Position numbers and translations under genes: made by a program. 64,000 nt of DNA from JBFWWP01 sp050246115 (GTDB lineage Bacteria; Planctomycetota; UBA8108; UBA1146; JAJFFE01), in contig JBFWWP010000003.1 in NCBI GenBank assembly GCA_050246115.1, positions 186,001 to 250,000 on the forward strand, in the 5' to 3' direction. This document shows positions 50,217 to 59,112 of the stretch, one piece after another. Numbering within the stretch: the first letter of the stretch is position 1; each line of letters begins with the position of its first letter. The notes beneath the pieces are model-generated. The model was given only the letters and a program-made list of their open reading frames with translations, was not told the origin of the DNA and did no database searches.

Positions 50217-52721
50217 ATGCGACGTCCCCACCGTTCCGGTACGACTCCCGCTCCCTGGGTTCCGCTTTTCGCCGTGCTCGTTTCCATCGTGGCGAACGCA
50301 CCCGCCCTTCGCGGCCAAGTCGACTTCGAGGCGCCGCGCAATTTCGCCCTGGCCGACACCGCCTGCATCTTCTGCGCGACGGCCATGAGGATGGCCGACC
50401 TCGATGGAGATGGTGACCGCGATGCCGTCGTGAGTTTTCAATCGCCCGACCCGCCGTTTCTGGGGTCCATCGTCGTAACGCTGGCCGACGGTATGGGTGG
50501 GTTCGAGCCTTGGCAGCGGTTCTGGTTTGCCTCGGGCACCGAACCTTACGCGCTCGTCGTTACCGATGTGAACGGGGACAGCTTCCTCGACGTCTGCACC
50601 GCCAACATCAGCTCCATGGACATCGCTGTACTCTACGGAGACGGGCTGGGCAATTTCATGTGGAGCCACAACGTTCCACTGCTGTTCCTCCCGACCGAGA
50701 TCTGCGCGGGCGACCTCGACGGCGATAGCGACATCGACCTCGTCGTCGCCAGCGGCTTCCAGGACCAAGTGGCGGTGTTGTTGGGCGACGGTCTGGGGCA
50801 ATTCACCGTAGCGCAGCAGTTCGCGCTACCCGGCGCGCCCGAGTCGCCGGTGTTGGCGGACCTCAACCTCGACGGATCCCTCGATCTGGCGATCGTCTCG
50901 AGAACGAGCCACACGATCGTCCGCTTCCTTGGATCGCCGACCGGAACCTTCGGGTCCGGCCTGACGCCACTCGCCGTAGGAGCCAATCCGCTGTCCTTGC
51001 TCGTGCAGGACCTCAACGGCGATAGCTTCGTCGATCTCGCGACGCCCAACGCCAATTCAGACGACCTGACTCTGTGGTTCGGTACCGCGAGTGGGGCTTT
51101 CCCGAGCTCGGTGACGCTGCCCGCTGGCGATCTCCCCTCGACGGTGGCGGCTGCCGACGTCGACGGCGACGCCATCGTCGACCTGGTCGTGGCCAGCGCG
51201 TACGAAGGCGGCGGTGCGATCCTCCTGGGAACGGGCGGCGGCTCCTTCGCTCACGCGGGGTCCCTCCGAGTCGGGCAACTGCCAGTAATGATTCAACCCG
51301 GCGATGTCGACTTCGACGGGACCACCGACTTGGTCGCGTTGCTCGGAATCAACTCGCTCGCCGTGCTCGCCGGGCAGGGCGACGGCTCGTTCCGGAGTGC
51401 CACCTTTCCGATCGTCGGCGATCGGCCGGTCGATGTCGTGAGCGGCGACTTCGACGAAGATGGACACGCCGACGTCATCGTGGCCAATCGCGAGAGCGGC
51501 GACCTTACCTTGCTGGTCGGGTCCGGAACCGGCGACCTGACACCCGTACTCCCGAAGTTCCTGATCGAAGCACCCGAGCGAGTCGTCGTCGCCGACTTCG
51601 ACGAAGATGGACATCTCGACCTCGCGGTGACTCAGGAGTTCCTCGGGACGATCACGCTTCTGTGGGGCAATGGACTCGGTGGTTTCACGGCGAGCCCAGC
51701 CTTGGCGTTGGGGTTTGCTTTGTACGGCCTGTCCGTACTCGATGTCGATCTCGACGGCGACCTCGACCTCTGCGTCGTCGACCAGGGAGAAGACGAGGTG
51801 AACCTGCTGCTCGGAAATGGCCTGGGCTCTTTCACGGTAGCCACTCCGATCTCGACGGGCCCCCGCCCGACCGAGACCGCTTTCGGGGACTTCGACGCGG
51901 ATGGAAACCTCGACTTCGCCGTGATTACTCTGGGAAGCCTCTCCGTGACGCCAACTCTCGATGTCTATCGCGGGTTGGGAGCCGGAGCGTTCGTCCTCAC
52001 GGGCACGATCTACCCCGGCTACTACCCGATCAGCCTGCGGGCGGCGGAAGTCACAGGTGACCTCCACATCGATCTCCTGCTTTCGGCCGATCCACTCGAT
52101 CCGGTCCTCCAAGTGTTCGCGGGAGCTGGAAACGCGAGCTTCTCTCCGCTCGGCACGCACCCGGTCGGCGGGTTCCAGCGCGACATGGCGGTGACCGACG
52201 TCGACTTGGATGGCACCCTCGACGTCCTCATGCTGAGTTGGTACGAGCTCCCCTTCCTGGTCCTCAACGGGCTCGGCGGCGGCTCCTTCGCACCCGGTCC
52301 TTGCTTTGGGGTCGGCTCTTCTCCGGAAGCATTCTGCTTGGCTGATCTCGACGAAGATGGCTACGCGGACGTGGTCGTGGCGAACGCCGACGGCGACGAC
52401 ATTGCCGTCTTGCGGCAGCGTCCTGTGAACAACGCTCCTCGCTTCATCCGCGGCGACGTGAACAATAGCGGAACCCTGGCCATCGACGATGTCGTGCTCT
52501 TGCTGTCTTTCCTCTTCGTTCCGGGAACGGCGCAACTTCCGTGTCTCGACGCGGCGGACCTGAGCGACACCGGCACGCTGAGCCTGCAAGACGCGGTACT
52601 GCTGCTGTCGCGCATCTTCTTACCCGGCGCCGCCCCGCCACCACAGCCGTTTCCGGCGTGTGGGTTCGACCCGACGCCCGACACGCTTCCGGACTGCCAT
52701 CCGCCGCCAGGAAGCTGCTGA
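50217..52721 (+). CDS. Secreted FG-GAP/VCBS repeat protein with dockerin-like C-terminus
   Basis: 834 residues from the ATG at 50217 (GGAGG 7 bases upstream). Signal peptide ~1-33 (APWVPLFAVLVSIVANAPAL). Residues ~45-740 hold about a dozen FG-GAP/VCBS-type repeats, each with an Asp-rich calcium loop such as DLDGDGDRDAV, DVNGDSFLDVC, DLDGDSDIDLV, DFDEDGHADVI, DVDLDGDLDLCV, giving a predicted beta-propeller pair. Residues ~755-834 are a dockerin-like pair (GDVNNSGTLAIDDVVLLLSF, SDTGTLSLQDAVLLLSRIF) plus Pro/Cys tail. Likely an extracellular, calcium-binding structural or adhesion protein. The open frame upstream to 50013 runs through the 15-bp repeats and is not real. Confidence 0.88.
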   Translation: MRRPHRSGTTPAPWVPLFAVLVSIVANAPALRGQVDFEAPRNFALADTACIFCATAMRMADLDGDGDRDAVVSFQSPDPPFLGSIVVTLADGMGGFEPWQRFWFASGTEPYALVVTDVNGDSFLDVCTANISSMDIAVLYGDGLGNFMWSHNVPLLFLPTEICAGDLDGDSDIDLVVASGFQDQVAVLLGDGLGQFTVAQQFALPGAPESPVLADLNLDGSLDLAIVSRTSHTIVRFLGSPTGTFGSGLTPLAVGANPLSLLVQDLNGDSFVDLATPNANSDDLTLWFGTASGAFPSSVTLPAGDLPSTVAAADVDGDAIVDLVVASAYEGGGAILLGTGGGSFAHAGSLRVGQLPVMIQPGDVDFDGTTDLVALLGINSLAVLAGQGDGSFRSATFPIVGDRPVDVVSGDFDEDGHADVIVANRESGDLTLLVGSGTGDLTPVLPKFLIEAPERVVVADFDEDGHLDLAVTQEFLGTITLLWGNGLGGFTASPALALGFALYGLSVLDVDLDGDLDLCVVDQGEDEVNLLLGNGLGSFTVATPISTGPRPTETAFGDFDADGNLDFAVITLGSLSVTPTLDVYRGLGAGAFVLTGTIYPGYYPISLRAAEVTGDLHIDLLLSADPLDPVLQVFAGAGNASFSPLGTHPVGGFQRDMAVTDVDLDGTLDVLMLSWYELPFLVLNGLGGGSFAPGPCFGVGSSPEAFCLADLDEDGYADVVVANADGDDIAVLRQRPVNNAPRFIRGDVNNSGTLAIDDVVLLLSFLFVPGTAQLPCLDAADLSDTGTLSLQDAVLLLSRIFLPGAAPPPQPFPACGFDPTPDTLPDCHPPPGSC

Positions 52722-52755
52722 GCCAAAACCACTGGGGTGACGACGGAGGATCCGG

Positions 52756-53415
52756 CTACCCGCCGCGCTGCGATTCGCTCCGCAGCAGACGGGCGAGTTC
52801 GGGATGCCCACCCTCTTCCGCCAGAGTCGCAGCGTCTTTGCCGTCGTCCGAGAAGGCGCTTCGATCGGCTTGGTGCGCGAGGAGCAGCCGCGCGAGTTCC
52901 TGATGACCGTGCATCGCCGCGGCGTGAAGTGGCGTCCATCCTCCGTGCTGCCGCGCGTTGGGATCGGCGCCGTGTTCCAGAAGCAGTTTCACGATCTCGA
53001 CGGAACGCGCTGCGACGGCGCTGTGAATGGGGTGCACCTCACTCAGGTTCTCGGCCGCTACATTGGGGTCGGCATCACGCTCGAGCAACAACCTCACGAC
53101 TTGGATCCGGTCGAAGAAGCAGGCCAAGTGCAGGGGCGTAAAGCCATCGACCGATCGCGCGTCGACCAAGGTTGGTTCGGGGTCGAGAAGTTCCTCGAAG
53201 CGCCGGGCATCCCCCAGCGCCGCTGCCTCGAAAGGATCGGTCTCGTAGCCGGTATCGACGATGACTCGGGCCAGGTCGGGCTTGCGATGATAGAGCGCGA
53301 ACATCACTGGAGAGAGTCCAACGGGGCTACGAGCCGCGGCGGCAACGGGCTGCCGCTGGATCAGGGCACGTAGCCCGACGGCATCGTTCTCGTTGATGTA
53401 GTCGAAGACGTCCAC
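52756..53415 (-). CDS. Ankyrin-repeat protein
   Basis: 219 residues from a GTG start at 53415 (GGGAGG about 10 bases upstream; an in-frame GTG at 53427 is too close to that site). Four to five ankyrin repeats span ~35-215, with classic TPLHLACFFDRIQVVRLLLE, EIVKLLLEHGADPNARQ and WTPLHAAAMHGHQELARLLL units. No signal peptide or membrane span is evident, so it is a cytoplasmic protein-binding scaffold; the partner is unknown. The upstream open frame to 53760 is Arg/Pro-rich and rejected. Convergent with the FG-GAP gene (34-bp gap). Confidence 0.85.
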   Translation of the reverse strand: MDVFDYINENDAVGLRALIQRQPVAAAARSPVGLSPVMFALYHRKPDLARVIVDTGYETDPFEAAALGDARRFEELLDPEPTLVDARSVDGFTPLHLACFFDRIQVVRLLLERDADPNVAAENLSEVHPIHSAVAARSVEIVKLLLEHGADPNARQHGGWTPLHAAAMHGHQELARLLLAHQADRSAFSDDGKDAATLAEEGGHPELARLLRSESQRGG

Positions 53416-53535
53416 GTTGACAGCCACCTCCCGAGAGTCTGGCCGCGGGCTACTTCCGTAGCGGCGCGGGCTGTGCGATGCTACGACATCGACCGAGGTT
53501 CGGCACCTGTTTCGCGCGTGAGAGGATCGGTTTCG

Positions 53536-54237
53536 ATGGAGGCTTCCCGCGACACCGGGGTAGTGGACACCGGGGAGATCGAAGTTGCGGGGCGACCGGC
53601 CAGCTGGCGGTTGGACGGATCGGTCCGACAGTACCCGGTAGTGATCCTGGCGCATGGGGCGGGTGCGCCCTACACGCATGCGTTCCTGTCGCGTTTGACG
53701 GCGGAGTTGACTGCGCGACAACTCGCGGTGGTGCGCTTTCACTTCCCGTACATGGAGCAAAGAGTCCGCGCCGGAACCCGTCGACCCCCGGACGCACCGC
53801 GTGTTCTTCTAGCAACCTGGGAGGCGATGCTCGACCTCGTATCGGGTTGGTCGCCCCCGGGCCCGGTCGTGGTCGCCGGCAAGTCCATGGGGGGCCGCAT
53901 CGCCTCGATGCTGCTGGCCGAAGGACGGGGTGGCGCAGCCGCGGGCGCCATCTATTTCGGCTACCCGCTGCACCCTGCCGGCAAACCGGATCGACTGCGG
54001 ATCGCCCATCTCCCCGGAGTCACCGTGCCCCAGCTCTTCGTTTCAGGCACGCGCGATCCCCTGTGTGACCTCGATCGGCTGCGTCCGGTGATCGCGCCGC
54101 TCCCGCGGGCGGAGCTGTTCGTGGTGGATGGAGGGGATCACTCGCTGTCCTGCGGCCGGCGTGCACCTTGGGACTCGGCGGCAGCCTGGCTCGATCGCGC
54201 CGCTGAATTCGCGCGCACCCCGGAGGTCGGCCCATGA
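53536..54237 (+). CDS. Alpha/beta hydrolase of the KANL3/Tex30-like family
   Basis: 233 residues. Hydrolase fold: VVILAHGAGAPYTHAFLSRL near 36-55 (oxyanion strand), VVRFHFPYMEQRVRAG near 65-80, nucleophile elbow GKSMGGR near 115-121 (Ser117 area, G-x-S-x-G), then the Asp in SGTRDPLCD and the His in DGGDHSLS, completing the triad. The HFPY and GKSMGGR wording is typical of the bacterial Tex30/KANL3 group; the substrate is unknown. The ATG at 53536 is preferred to that at 53473 because the fold begins soon after and AGAGG precedes it. Its TGA overlaps the ATG of the next kinase (ATGA), an unusual coupling. Confidence 0.85.
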   Translation: MEASRDTGVVDTGEIEVAGRPASWRLDGSVRQYPVVILAHGAGAPYTHAFLSRLTAELTARQLAVVRFHFPYMEQRVRAGTRRPPDAPRVLLATWEAMLDLVSGWSPPGPVVVAGKSMGGRIASMLLAEGRGGAAAGAIYFGYPLHPAGKPDRLRIAHLPGVTVPQLFVSGTRDPLCDLDRLRPVIAPLPRAELFVVDGGDHSLSCGRRAPWDSAAAWLDRAAEFARTPEVGP

Positions 54238-55883
54238 CCGCAGCAACGAAGCCAGCGAACTCGGACCGGTCGAACTCGTCCTCGACCGAAGAGTACCGGA
54301 GCCTCTATCAGCGTCGATTGCGGCTCCTGAACCTACTGGGGGCGTGCTTCATGCTCGCGGCTTACGTCGCGAACAACACCATCCTGTGGATCAAAGGCGA
54401 GACCCTGAGCGGCTCGTTTCTGGCCGTCCCCTACACGGTGAGCTACGTGGGGACGTTCCTGATCTTCGCAGCGGGTTATGGACTGACGTGGGGTCGTCGA
54501 CGGCACCTACTTCTCCTGCGGGTGGTCGATGTCGTCGGGCTCGTCGGCTTCACGACGCTGCAAGCACTCGCGATGTGGCTACTCCGAGACACCCCCTCGG
54601 TTGTGTTGTCGCTGTCTCTCCCGGTTGCATACGCGATCCTCCTCCGCGCCGTGATCGTGCCGGATCGGGCGGCTCGTACTGCTTTGGTCAGCCTCACGGC
54701 CGAGCTGCCGGTGTTCTTCGTAGCCTTCCAAATCTGGCAGATCTGTGCCCTCCAACCCACGAGCGACTTGCGGGACGCAAGCTACGGGGTGTTCATCGTG
54801 CGCGGCTTGCTCGGCGTGGCGGTGGCGACGATCGCATCGAACATCATCTTCGGTTTGCAGCGGCAGGTCCGTCAGGCTCGCCAGCTCGGGCAGTATCAAC
54901 TCGAAGAGAAGATCGGCGAAGGCGGCATGGGGGAAGTGTACCGTGCAAGTCATGCACTGCTGCGACGCCCCACGGCCATCAAGTTGCTACGCCCACAGAT
55001 GGCGGGCGAAGAAAACCTCGCGCGCTTCGAGCGCGAGGTGCAGCTCACGAGCCAGCTCACCCACCCCAGCACCATCGCCATCTACGACTTCGGACGGACC
55101 CCGGAGGGAGTTTTCTACTACGCTATGGAGCTGCTGCGTGGCCTCAATCTCTATGATCTGGTAGCTCAACACGGTCCGCTCGGTCCCGGGCGCATCATAC
55201 ACGTCCTGGATCAAGTCTGCGGGTCACTCGCCGAGGCGCACGAAGCTGGCCTCATCCACCGCGACATCAAACCCCACAACTTGGTCCTGTGCGAGCGCGG
55301 TGGGCTCGCGGACTTCGTCAAGGTACTCGACTTTGGCCTGGTGAAGAGCTTGCACGGCGACTTACAGGTTACGAGCGAGATCGACGGGACCCTGGTCGGC
55401 TCTCCGCTCTATCTCTCACCCGAGGCCATCCGCGGACAACCGGTCGACTCGCGGGCTGACCTCTACGCGCTCGGCGCAGTGGGCTACTACTTGCTGACCG
55501 GCCTGCCGCTCTTCGATGCGACCAGCCCATTCGAAGTGCTCGGTCTCCAGATCACCGCGTCGCCGCTGCCGCCATCGTTGCGCACCGGCCGCCCATTCCC
55601 CCGCGACCTCGAGATGCTGGTGCTCGCGTGTTTGGCCAAAGATCCGGGCATGCGTCCAGCCTCGGCCACGGAGCTCCAGAGCCGCCTTCGCGAATGCGAG
55701 CACGCCGGCACGTGGGGCCACGACGATGCGGCGAGGTGGTGGGCCGAACACGCACCCGACGTACTTCGCGGGGGGCGCGCCGGAACTCGGCCGGGAACCG
55801 CGCTCCCGGGAGGTGCGGCGAAGCCAGGCAGCGACTCGACCAGCGCGACGGTAACGATCGAGCTGAGCGCTCACCGGCACTGA
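54234..55883 (+). CDS. Ser/Thr protein kinase with N-terminal multi-span membrane module
   Basis: 549 residues with inverted order compared with the other kinases in the window: residues ~30-210 contain about six hydrophobic spans (LLNLLGACFMLAAYVANNT, YVGTFLIFAAGYGLT, VVDVVGLVGFTTLQALAMWL, and more), and the kinase follows at ~220-490. IGEGGMGEVYRA loop near 226-237, AIKLLRP lysine, HRDIKPHN near 342-349, DFG near 366-368 and YLSPEA are intact, so it should be active. A Gly/Pro-rich tail of ~45 residues ends the protein. It is coupled by ATGA to the upstream hydrolase. A membrane module before the kinase suggests sensing within the membrane (lipid or small molecule); this is inference. Confidence 0.88.
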   Translation: MTAATKPANSDRSNSSSTEEYRSLYQRRLRLLNLLGACFMLAAYVANNTILWIKGETLSGSFLAVPYTVSYVGTFLIFAAGYGLTWGRRRHLLLLRVVDVVGLVGFTTLQALAMWLLRDTPSVVLSLSLPVAYAILLRAVIVPDRAARTALVSLTAELPVFFVAFQIWQICALQPTSDLRDASYGVFIVRGLLGVAVATIASNIIFGLQRQVRQARQLGQYQLEEKIGEGGMGEVYRASHALLRRPTAIKLLRPQMAGEENLARFEREVQLTSQLTHPSTIAIYDFGRTPEGVFYYAMELLRGLNLYDLVAQHGPLGPGRIIHVLDQVCGSLAEAHEAGLIHRDIKPHNLVLCERGGLADFVKVLDFGLVKSLHGDLQVTSEIDGTLVGSPLYLSPEAIRGQPVDSRADLYALGAVGYYLLTGLPLFDATSPFEVLGLQITASPLPPSLRTGRPFPRDLEMLVLACLAKDPGMRPASATELQSRLRECEHAGTWGHDDAARWWAEHAPDVLRGGRAGTRPGTALPGGAAKPGSDSTSATVTIELSAHRH

Positions 55884-56132
55884 AGCCGTCGGTCAGGTTG
55901 TCCTCCCGTGAGGGCGAGGTTCACTCGGCAAGCACAGACGGGCCCCCGACCCAGCGCACTCGCGGGTGGCATCGAGGTGCGCTGCACGTCGTTTCGGGTG
56001 CAGTGCTTCGCGGCGTGCCGCGAACTCGATAGGGTCCGTCGAAAGCCCCCTCGGAGGGAGTCCAGGCCGAAGCCCAGATCGAGCGCGGTACGCGCTGGAT
56101 CTGGGCCTGGCTGTCGCTGCCGAGCTCTAGCT
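55884..56132. other. Convergent intergenic region with a strong hairpin
   Basis: 249 bp between the convergent kinase and sigma genes; no gene. It contains the hairpin at 56072-56106. Confidence 0.5.
56072..56106. terminator. Bidirectional hairpin terminator
   Basis: A 16-bp stem GCCCAGATCGAGCGCG / CGCGCTGGATCTGGGC with a single mismatch and loop GTA, placed between two convergent genes. It lacks a long T-tract but its strength and position suit a shared terminator. Confidence 0.65.
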
Positions 56133-56813
56133 CTAACAAGCAGCACACGGGGTGAGTCCCTCGACCGCACTCATGTCGTAGCCGAGGTCGCGGGCATAGC
56201 CACAGAGACGCTCGCGGAGAAGACTCCGCGCGCGACTGATTCGCGACCGCACGGTGCCAATCGGGGTGCCCATGACTTCCGTGATCTCCTCGTAGGTCAA
56301 GCCTTCGAGATCGCACAGGAGGAGGGCCTGCCGAAACTCCTCGGGGAGATCGGCAAGCTCATCGCGTACCTCATCAGTAAACAGCTCACGGTACTCGAGC
56401 CCGCCGCGGGTACCCCGCTCCTCGAAAGTCCGCTCGTCGAAGCTCCGGTCGTGGACGACCGGATCGGCGCCGTCCACCAAGGCATGAACGTTGACCTTCT
56501 CGCGCCTGCGGTACTGGTCGATGAAAAGGTTGCGGCAGATCTTGAACAGCCACGCCTTGGCGCTGCTGCCCACTCGGAAGCCACGAAAACCGCGAAACGC
56601 ACGAGTGAAGGTCTCCTGAGTCAAGTCTTCCGCGCTCGTCCGATTGCGGGTGAGCGAGAACGAGAAGTTGAACACCGAGTCGAGATGCGGCAGTGCTTCC
56701 TGCTCGAAGCGTGCACGCATAGCCCTGCGCGGGCCGGTCACCGGCCCAGCCTCGTCGGGTTGCGCGCCATCCTGTTCGTGCGGAGCCGGAGGCCGGTGCG
56801 GGTTGCGATTCAT
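56133..56813 (-). CDS. RpoE-like ECF sigma factor
   Basis: 226 residues from the ATG at 56813. Region 2 near 55-115 (VFNFSFSLTRNRTSAEDLTQ, ETFTRAFRGFRGFRVGS, AKAWLFKICRNLFIDQYRRR) and region 4 near 150-205 (LADLPEEFRQALLLCDLEGL, TYEEITEVMGTPIGTVRSRI, SRARSLLRERL) give a canonical RpoE-like sigma factor, different in subfamily from the two kinase-linked ones. A long loop between regions (~115-145) carries many Glu/Asp/Arg. The last residues are Cys-rich (TPCAAC). No anti-sigma gene follows, so its regulator must be elsewhere. Confidence 0.9.
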   Translation of the reverse strand: MNRNPHRPPAPHEQDGAQPDEAGPVTGPRRAMRARFEQEALPHLDSVFNFSFSLTRNRTSAEDLTQETFTRAFRGFRGFRVGSSAKAWLFKICRNLFIDQYRRREKVNVHALVDGADPVVHDRSFDERTFEERGTRGGLEYRELFTDEVRDELADLPEEFRQALLLCDLEGLTYEEITEVMGTPIGTVRSRISRARSLLRERLCGYARDLGYDMSAVEGLTPCAAC

Positions 56814-57201
56814 GACTGCTGCGTCCTCTCCGTGCGCGGCCACGGCGCGGGTATGCCGGGGCCGCGATTGACACCCCGTGAGACGTCCGCGCCCGGCTTC
56901 GGTTACACCCGCATTCTCAGGGCCTCCCGACACGGCGCGTCGTGGGCGACGAATCGGCGCGCCCACGGTTGGCCTCGACCGCGAACAAGGCCTTTCGCCG
57001 CCGAGGGTAATGACTCGGACGCGCCGAGCTTTCCGGGGAGGCCCGAGCGGCGTGGATCGCCGGTTGCTCCGGGTGAGATTCGCGGTGAGATTCGCTACGA
57101 CGGCGGCTTTGGATTGCGCGGGTTCGCGGGAACCTCGGCTCCCGAGAACAGCGGCCCAGTGACCGGGCCCCGGGGGGCGGAGGCGCGGAGGGCTGCCGGC
57201 G
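56814..57201. other. Gene-free stretch upstream of the RpoE-like sigma gene
   Basis: 388 bp with no supportable gene. It should contain the sigma factor promoter on the minus strand; I did not identify a clear autoregulatory -35/-10 pair. Confidence 0.35.
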
Positions 57202-57954
57202 TCAGCTCTCGGGGGATGTCAGGGCGGGAGCGACTGGGTCCGTGGCCGCGCCTTCGCTTTCATCGAGGTAGCGGTCCAGAATCATGATCTTCTGCCAGAT
57301 CTTCGCGGACAAACCAGTGGTGAGCGTTTCGAGCTCGTCGACCGCGACCAGTGCACCCTGATCCGGGAACTCCTGGACGTACAGCGCGCCGAGCTTCGAG
57401 ACCAGGGACAGCATCTCCGAGCAGTAGTCGAAGTAGCGACCGAGTTCGAAGGGGGTCATGGTGCGCTGCGGGGAGGATTCAGTGCTCGGGCCTGCCCAGA
57501 GGATGCGCTCGGGGTCCTTGGTGAGTTGATGCATGTCGACGATGTGGGCGAGGGCACGAAGTTCCTGGATCGCCCGCAGAGCGCGGTTTCGCTTCACGCG
57601 CACCTCAATGGTCACGAGGAAGGTCGCGATCGCGGCAAGGAAGAAGAGGCTTCCGAGGGTGGCCTCGAGTTCCTCGAGGAAGTTCTCGAGCGCCCAGACG
57701 TTCGGGCCCACTTCGACGTGAGTGAAACTCCATGCCAACGCTACGAGTCCGACGGTCAGACCGCCGTAGGCCAAGCCTCGCAGCAGGTAGTTGGGGCGGC
57801 GAATGGAGAGACAACGCTCGACGGCTTCACCGGCGATTTGGTGCAGCTCGGCCGCGACCTTGGCGAGGCCCGCCTCGGGAAATCGCTCTTCGATGCGTCG
57901 CCGCAGAGTGGCCGCGGTTTCGACGATCTTGTCCGCGTGCAGCGTGCGGTACAT
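57202..57954 (-). CDS. Membrane protein of unknown function
   Basis: 250 residues from the ATG at 57954 (GGAAGAAGAAG precedes). A soluble helical N-terminus (~1-60: RTLHADKIVETAATLRRRIE) is followed by two membrane spans near 62-80 (LLRGLAYGGLTVGLVALAW) and 100-118 (LGSLFFLAAIATFLVTIEV), then a helical C-terminal domain (RALRAIQELRALAHIVDMHQ, DYCSEMLSLVSKLGALYVQE). The pattern (RALHELRSLAHIIDMHQLTKDP-like) looks conserved but I cannot name the family or function. No operon partner is evident. Confidence 0.65.
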   Translation of the reverse strand: MYRTLHADKIVETAATLRRRIEERFPEAGLAKVAAELHQIAGEAVERCLSIRRPNYLLRGLAYGGLTVGLVALAWSFTHVEVGPNVWALENFLEELEATLGSLFFLAAIATFLVTIEVRVKRNRALRAIQELRALAHIVDMHQLTKDPERILWAGPSTESSPQRTMTPFELGRYFDYCSEMLSLVSKLGALYVQEFPDQGALVAVDELETLTTGLSAKIWQKIMILDRYLDESEGAATDPVAPALTSPES

Positions 57955-58056
57955 GCTTCTTCTTCCCGGAGTCGGCCTGCCCAGCGTGGGCGACGATGCG
58001 CCACGCGAAAGCACTGGGCCCCGCGGAGTATGACGGCAGTCGGGGGCTTCGGCCAG

Positions 58057-58941
58057 TCAGCCGCGAGCGCGAGCGGGCAGCCGCAGGGGGAGCACCGGCT
58101 GGCGATCGCCGGTCACGGCGGCCCCCGGTACGACCGCGGGGGCACGGCGAAACGCGAAGTACCAGCCGCTCACCACCGAGGAGGGCAGCCAATCCGCGAG
58201 CCAGCAATCGAGCTTCTCGACCCAGTCGAAGGAGTGATACCCCGGGACGTTGAAAGGATAGACCCCGGAGATGAAGTTCGAGCGCTGGAAGCTCTGCAGT
58301 TGAAAATCGAGGCCTTGCAAGACGCGAATGACATCGCGTCGCCGGTAGCGTTGGAGCAACCGCTTGCCGTCCGCGGTGGCGGTTCGGTCTCGATAACGCT
58401 GCCGCTCGCTGAGTCGATGGTAGCGCTCCCACGGGCCGAAACCGTTCGGCACGGTGATCACCAAGCACCCGTTTGGCGCCAGCACCGAGCGGATGGTGCG
58501 CAACGTGTCGAGCGGGTTCGCGAGGTGCATCAATACCTCCGAGAGCACGATCGCGTCCCACGGACCCCGTGCTTCGGGCCGCTCCAAGAAGTCCTCGATC
58601 CGGTCCTCGTGGAAGCGGTGTCCGTACTCGCTGCAGCGCACGCGCGCCGCCGCGACCAAGAGTGGATCGAGATCGACCCCGCACACGTCGCGGCACCCAT
58701 GCTGCCCCAGGTAGTCGGCAAGCGGGCCGGGACCGCACCCGAGATCGAGGACGTGGGCCTCGGTCCAGGAGTGCGGGCGCGCGGCTTCGAGCGCCGCGCG
58801 AATGAACGCAAATCGTTTCGCGTTCGAAGGATCACCGATCAAGGAAGCCCCCTGTCCTGCCTTTGCTATCGGCGGGATCCGGGCTTCACTTGTCTGACGG
58901 GTCCCAGAAACCGCCGCCGGCGAACTCGCGCGCCCCCGCAC
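58057..58941 (-). CDS. SAM-dependent class I methyltransferase
   Basis: 294 residues in the longest reading; the true start may be ~30 residues later, since conserved sequence begins near SLIGDPSNAKRFAFIRAALE. Motif I, VLDLGCGPGPLADYLG, lies near 64-79, followed by the acidic end of strand 2 (VDLDPLLVAAA near 90-100), motif III-like DAIVLSEVLMHLANP near 130-145 and NGCLVITVPNGFG near 157-170. The fold is a Ubie/Methyltransf_11-type methylase with a C-terminal extension. The substrate is unknown. It is 102 bp from the membrane protein gene in the same orientation, so co-transcription is possible. Confidence 0.8.
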   Translation of the reverse strand: MRGRASSPAAVSGTRQTSEARIPPIAKAGQGASLIGDPSNAKRFAFIRAALEAARPHSWTEAHVLDLGCGPGPLADYLGQHGCRDVCGVDLDPLLVAAARVRCSEYGHRFHEDRIEDFLERPEARGPWDAIVLSEVLMHLANPLDTLRTIRSVLAPNGCLVITVPNGFGPWERYHRLSERQRYRDRTATADGKRLLQRYRRRDVIRVLQGLDFQLQSFQRSNFISGVYPFNVPGYHSFDWVEKLDCWLADWLPSSVVSGWYFAFRRAPAVVPGAAVTGDRQPVLPLRLPARARG

Positions 58942-59112
58942 CCGCTTGAGAAACCCCGAAGGCCTGGGTAGAACCGGTCACCACCGAACGTGCAGCAAAC
59001 GAGCGAAGGCTTCCCGCGCCGGCCCCGAGAATGCCTTCTGAATCCGGCGGTGGAGTGACCCGGTCGGAACCCGACCAGCCGATCGCCCCCCCGTCGCGGA
59101 GAGGAAGCGCAC

